NCBI GenBank assembly: GCA_027489295.1
Contig: JAIYAA010000370.1
Coordinates: forward strand, 1-19,204
From: Sphingomonadales bacterium
Lineage (GTDB): Bacteria > Pseudomonadota > Alphaproteobacteria > Sphingomonadales > Sphingomonadaceae
Reading direction: 5' to 3'
DNA: 19,204 nucleotides
Below the pieces are notes generated by a model. It did no database searches. It was not told where the DNA came from and saw only the letters and a list, made by a program, of their open reading frames with translations. Of this stretch, positions 17,761 through 19,204 are shown one piece after another (position 1 is the first letter of the stretch; every line of letters begins with the position of its first letter). The position numbers and the translations under genes were made by a program.

Positions 17761-18294
17761 TCAGATCCGCTTCGATACGCCGATCGCCACGCGGCACCCG
17801 GCGCGGATCAGCGCCGACAGTACCGGATAGCCCGGCGTGCTCTCCGCGCCCGAGGCGATCGCGGTATCACGATGCTCGATCTCCTCGTCGCGGAATCGCG
17901 CGACGGCGTCGCGCAGTTCCGGATCCTCATCACCCAACTGCTCGAGCTGCGCCTGGTAGTGCAGGTCGATCTCGGTCTCGATCGCGGCGGTGCACGCCAT
18001 CGCTGCCTGTGGCCCCAGCGCAGCGGTGACCACGCCCAGCCCGAAACCTGCGACGTCCCAGAAGGGCTGGAGCAGCGTCGGCCGGACGCCACGCCTGGCA
18101 ATCAGCGCGTCGAAAAAGGCACGGTGATGCGCCTCCTGATTGGCCATGCCGTTGATCAGGCGCGCCGTCGCGGTGCGGTCGCCCATCACCGCCAGCTGCC
18201 CCGCATAGATGCGCGTCGCGCCATATTCGCCCGCCTGATCCACCCGGACCATCGCGTCATGGCTTTCGCGCCGATCGCCCGGCTTCCAGCTCAT
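17761..18294 (-). CDS. coq7: COQ7-type demethoxyubiquinone hydroxylase
   Basis: This 177-residue di-iron monooxygenase hydroxylates 2-octaprenyl-3-methyl-6-methoxy-1,4-benzoquinol (demethoxyubiquinol) in ubiquinone synthesis and is a membrane-associated protein. The ferritin-like ligands are present: E23 (AGEYGA), E54 and H57 (EAHH), E106 (AIETEIDLHY) and E138 with H141 (EEIEH). The length is typical of alphaproteobacterial COQ7. The ATG overlaps the dsbB stop as ATGA, so translation is coupled. It is the third gene of the ctpA-dsbB-coq7 string. Confidence 0.95.
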   Translation of the reverse strand: MSWKPGDRRESHDAMVRVDQAGEYGATRIYAGQLAVMGDRTATARLINGMANQEAHHRAFFDALIARRGVRPTLLQPFWDVAGFGLGVVTAALGPQAAMACTAAIETEIDLHYQAQLEQLGDEDPELRDAVARFRDEEIEHRDTAIASGAESTPGYPVLSALIRAGCRVAIGVSKRI

Positions 18295-18785
18295 CGTACC
18301 GACCTCCTCGTTGCGAGCAGCGCGATAGCCACCGCGCCGGCCAGCGAGAAGATGGCATTAAAGCCAGCCAGGCTGATCCCGAACAGCGTCCACTGCGGCA
18401 CGTCGCAGCGCACCAGCGGGCGACGCAGCGCCTCGGTCAGCATCTCCATCGGCGAACCGTGCGTCGGCTCAGCAGTGCACGAGGTGATGCCCGCCCACCA
18501 ATGATATTCGGTACCGGCATGATAGACGCCGATCGCGCCGCTTACCGCGATCAGCAGCGCGGCGAGCAGCACCAGCGCCGCTACCGGCCGCCGTCCGCGC
18601 ACGAAGAAGGCGAGCAGGGCGACGACGATCGCCGCCAGATGCGGCCAGCGCTGCCACACGCACATCTCGCAGGGCACCAGGCCGCCGATGAATTGCGAGC
18701 CCAGCGCCCCGCCCAGCAGGGCGAGCGGCAGCAGCAGCGCCAGCCATCGCGCCAGCACCGGCACGTTCCGCGGCATCGCGCTCAC
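18291..18785 (-). CDS. dsbB: DsbB family disulfide bond formation protein
   Basis: DsbB is an inner-membrane protein that passes electrons from DsbA to ubiquinone, keeping periplasmic disulfide formation going. This 164-residue protein has four hydrophobic segments (about 10-30, 48-63, 67-88, 135-158). The two periplasmic cysteine pairs are present: C39/C42 in PCEMCVWQRWPH and C103/C127. The GTG at 18785 overlaps the protease stop as GTGA; an ATG at 18776 is an alternative. Its neighbour coq7 makes the quinone that it reduces, which gives the pairing a functional sense. Confidence 0.93.
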   Translation of the reverse strand: MSAMPRNVPVLARWLALLLPLALLGGALGSQFIGGLVPCEMCVWQRWPHLAAIVVALLAFFVRGRRPVAALVLLAALLIAVSGAIGVYHAGTEYHWWAGITSCTAEPTHGSPMEMLTEALRRPLVRCDVPQWTLFGISLAGFNAIFSLAGAVAIALLATRRSVR

Positions 18786-19204
18786 TTGCCCGCGCCCGCG
18801 GCAACGGTCTTGCCCAGCCGCGCGATGGTCTGCACCGCATAGTTGAGCTGGAAGTCGTCGACGCCCTTCTTCTTCAGCTCCTCCGCGGTGGCGGTGAAGC
18901 GCGGATCGGTGATGGTGTCTTCCTCCAGCACCCCGTCGTCGACCTTCTCCTGGTTGATCAGGTGACGGCGCAGATCGGCCTCGCGCAGCACCGGCCGCGA
19001 CTTGTAGTCGGGGTCGGAGAGCTGCGGCACGACGATGTCGGGCTTGATGCCGCCTTCCTGCACCGAATGGCCCGAGGGCGTGTAATAGCGCGCGGTGGTG
19101 AGCCGCAGCGCGGCGCGCTGGCCCATCGGCAGGATGGTCTGCACCGATCCCTTGCCGAAGCTGCGCACGCCCATCACGATCGCGCGGTGATGGTCCTGCA
19201 GCGC
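18782..19204 (-). CDS. ctpA: S41 carboxy-terminal processing protease (C-terminal part)
   Basis: The window holds the last 140 codons, reading in frame from the edge as ALQDHHRAIVMGVR and on to SFGKGSVQT. This is the S41/CtpA block that carries the catalytic lysine (K of FGKGS); the catalytic serine lies just outside the window. After it come the usual LTTARYYTPSGHSVQ and GIKPDIVVP strands. The C-terminal tail (DDFQLNYAVQTIARL) is typical of proteobacterial CtpA proteins, which are periplasmic or membrane-anchored and trim or degrade envelope proteins. It couples to dsbB by a 4-base overlap. The gene symbol is by family resemblance. Confidence 0.9.
   Translation of the reverse strand, partial: ALQDHHRAIVMGVRSFGKGSVQTILPMGQRAALRLTTARYYTPSGHSVQEGGIKPDIVVPQLSDPDYKSRPVLREADLRRHLINQEKVDDGVLEEDTITDPRFTATAEELKKKGVDDFQLNYAVQTIARLGKTVAAGAGK

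Overview
The window looks like chromosomal DNA of a GC-rich alphaproteobacterium, most likely a sphingomonad (Sphingomonas or a close relative). The evidence is an imuA-imuB-dnaE2 cassette behind an alphaproteobacterial-type LexA box (GAAC-N7-GAAC), a COQ7-type ubiquinone hydroxylase, a ctpA-dsbB-coq7 gene string, very high GC3, and two kinds of short palindromic dispersed repeat of the type common in sphingomonad genomes. Genus is inferred from gene content and repeats; no rRNA is present.

Layout. (1) 1-6264: the start of an unknown leftward gene, a divergent promoter region with a LexA box over the -10, then the SOS mutasome imuA-imuB-dnaE2 with overlapping genes. Both imuB and dnaE2 carry palindromic repeat sequence inside the reading frame. 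(2) 6308-7882: a small exported protein, convergent with a fumarylacetoacetase-family hydrolase. (3) 7989-11366: a soluble multi-PAS/GAF hybrid histidine kinase. (4) 11508-12797: purA. (5) 15992-12799 (leftward): a likely operon of a SplB-like radical SAM protein, a hemerythrin-domain protein and UdgX (DUF4130 fused to a uracil-DNA glycosylase fold). A second perfect GAAC-N7-GAAC box ends 2 bases before its first start codon. (6) 16083-17297: a GT87-type membrane glycosyltransferase. (7) 19204-17294 (leftward): C-terminal processing protease (partial), dsbB and coq7, coupled by 4-base overlaps, then a small secreted Cys protein.

How the parts fit. The strongest theme is DNA damage. The error-prone polymerase cassette and the radical SAM/UdgX operon are separate units about 10 kb apart, and each has a near-consensus SOS operator overlapping a predicted promoter. 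The radical SAM protein also ends in a sequence like a sliding-clamp binding motif. My best candidate for something under-described is this second operon: an SOS-controlled radical SAM, hemerythrin and covalent uracil-DNA-binding set. The other genes look like ordinary housekeeping or envelope functions. No tRNA, rRNA, CRISPR array, transposase or prophage gene is visible, and no gap between genes exceeds about 215 bases.
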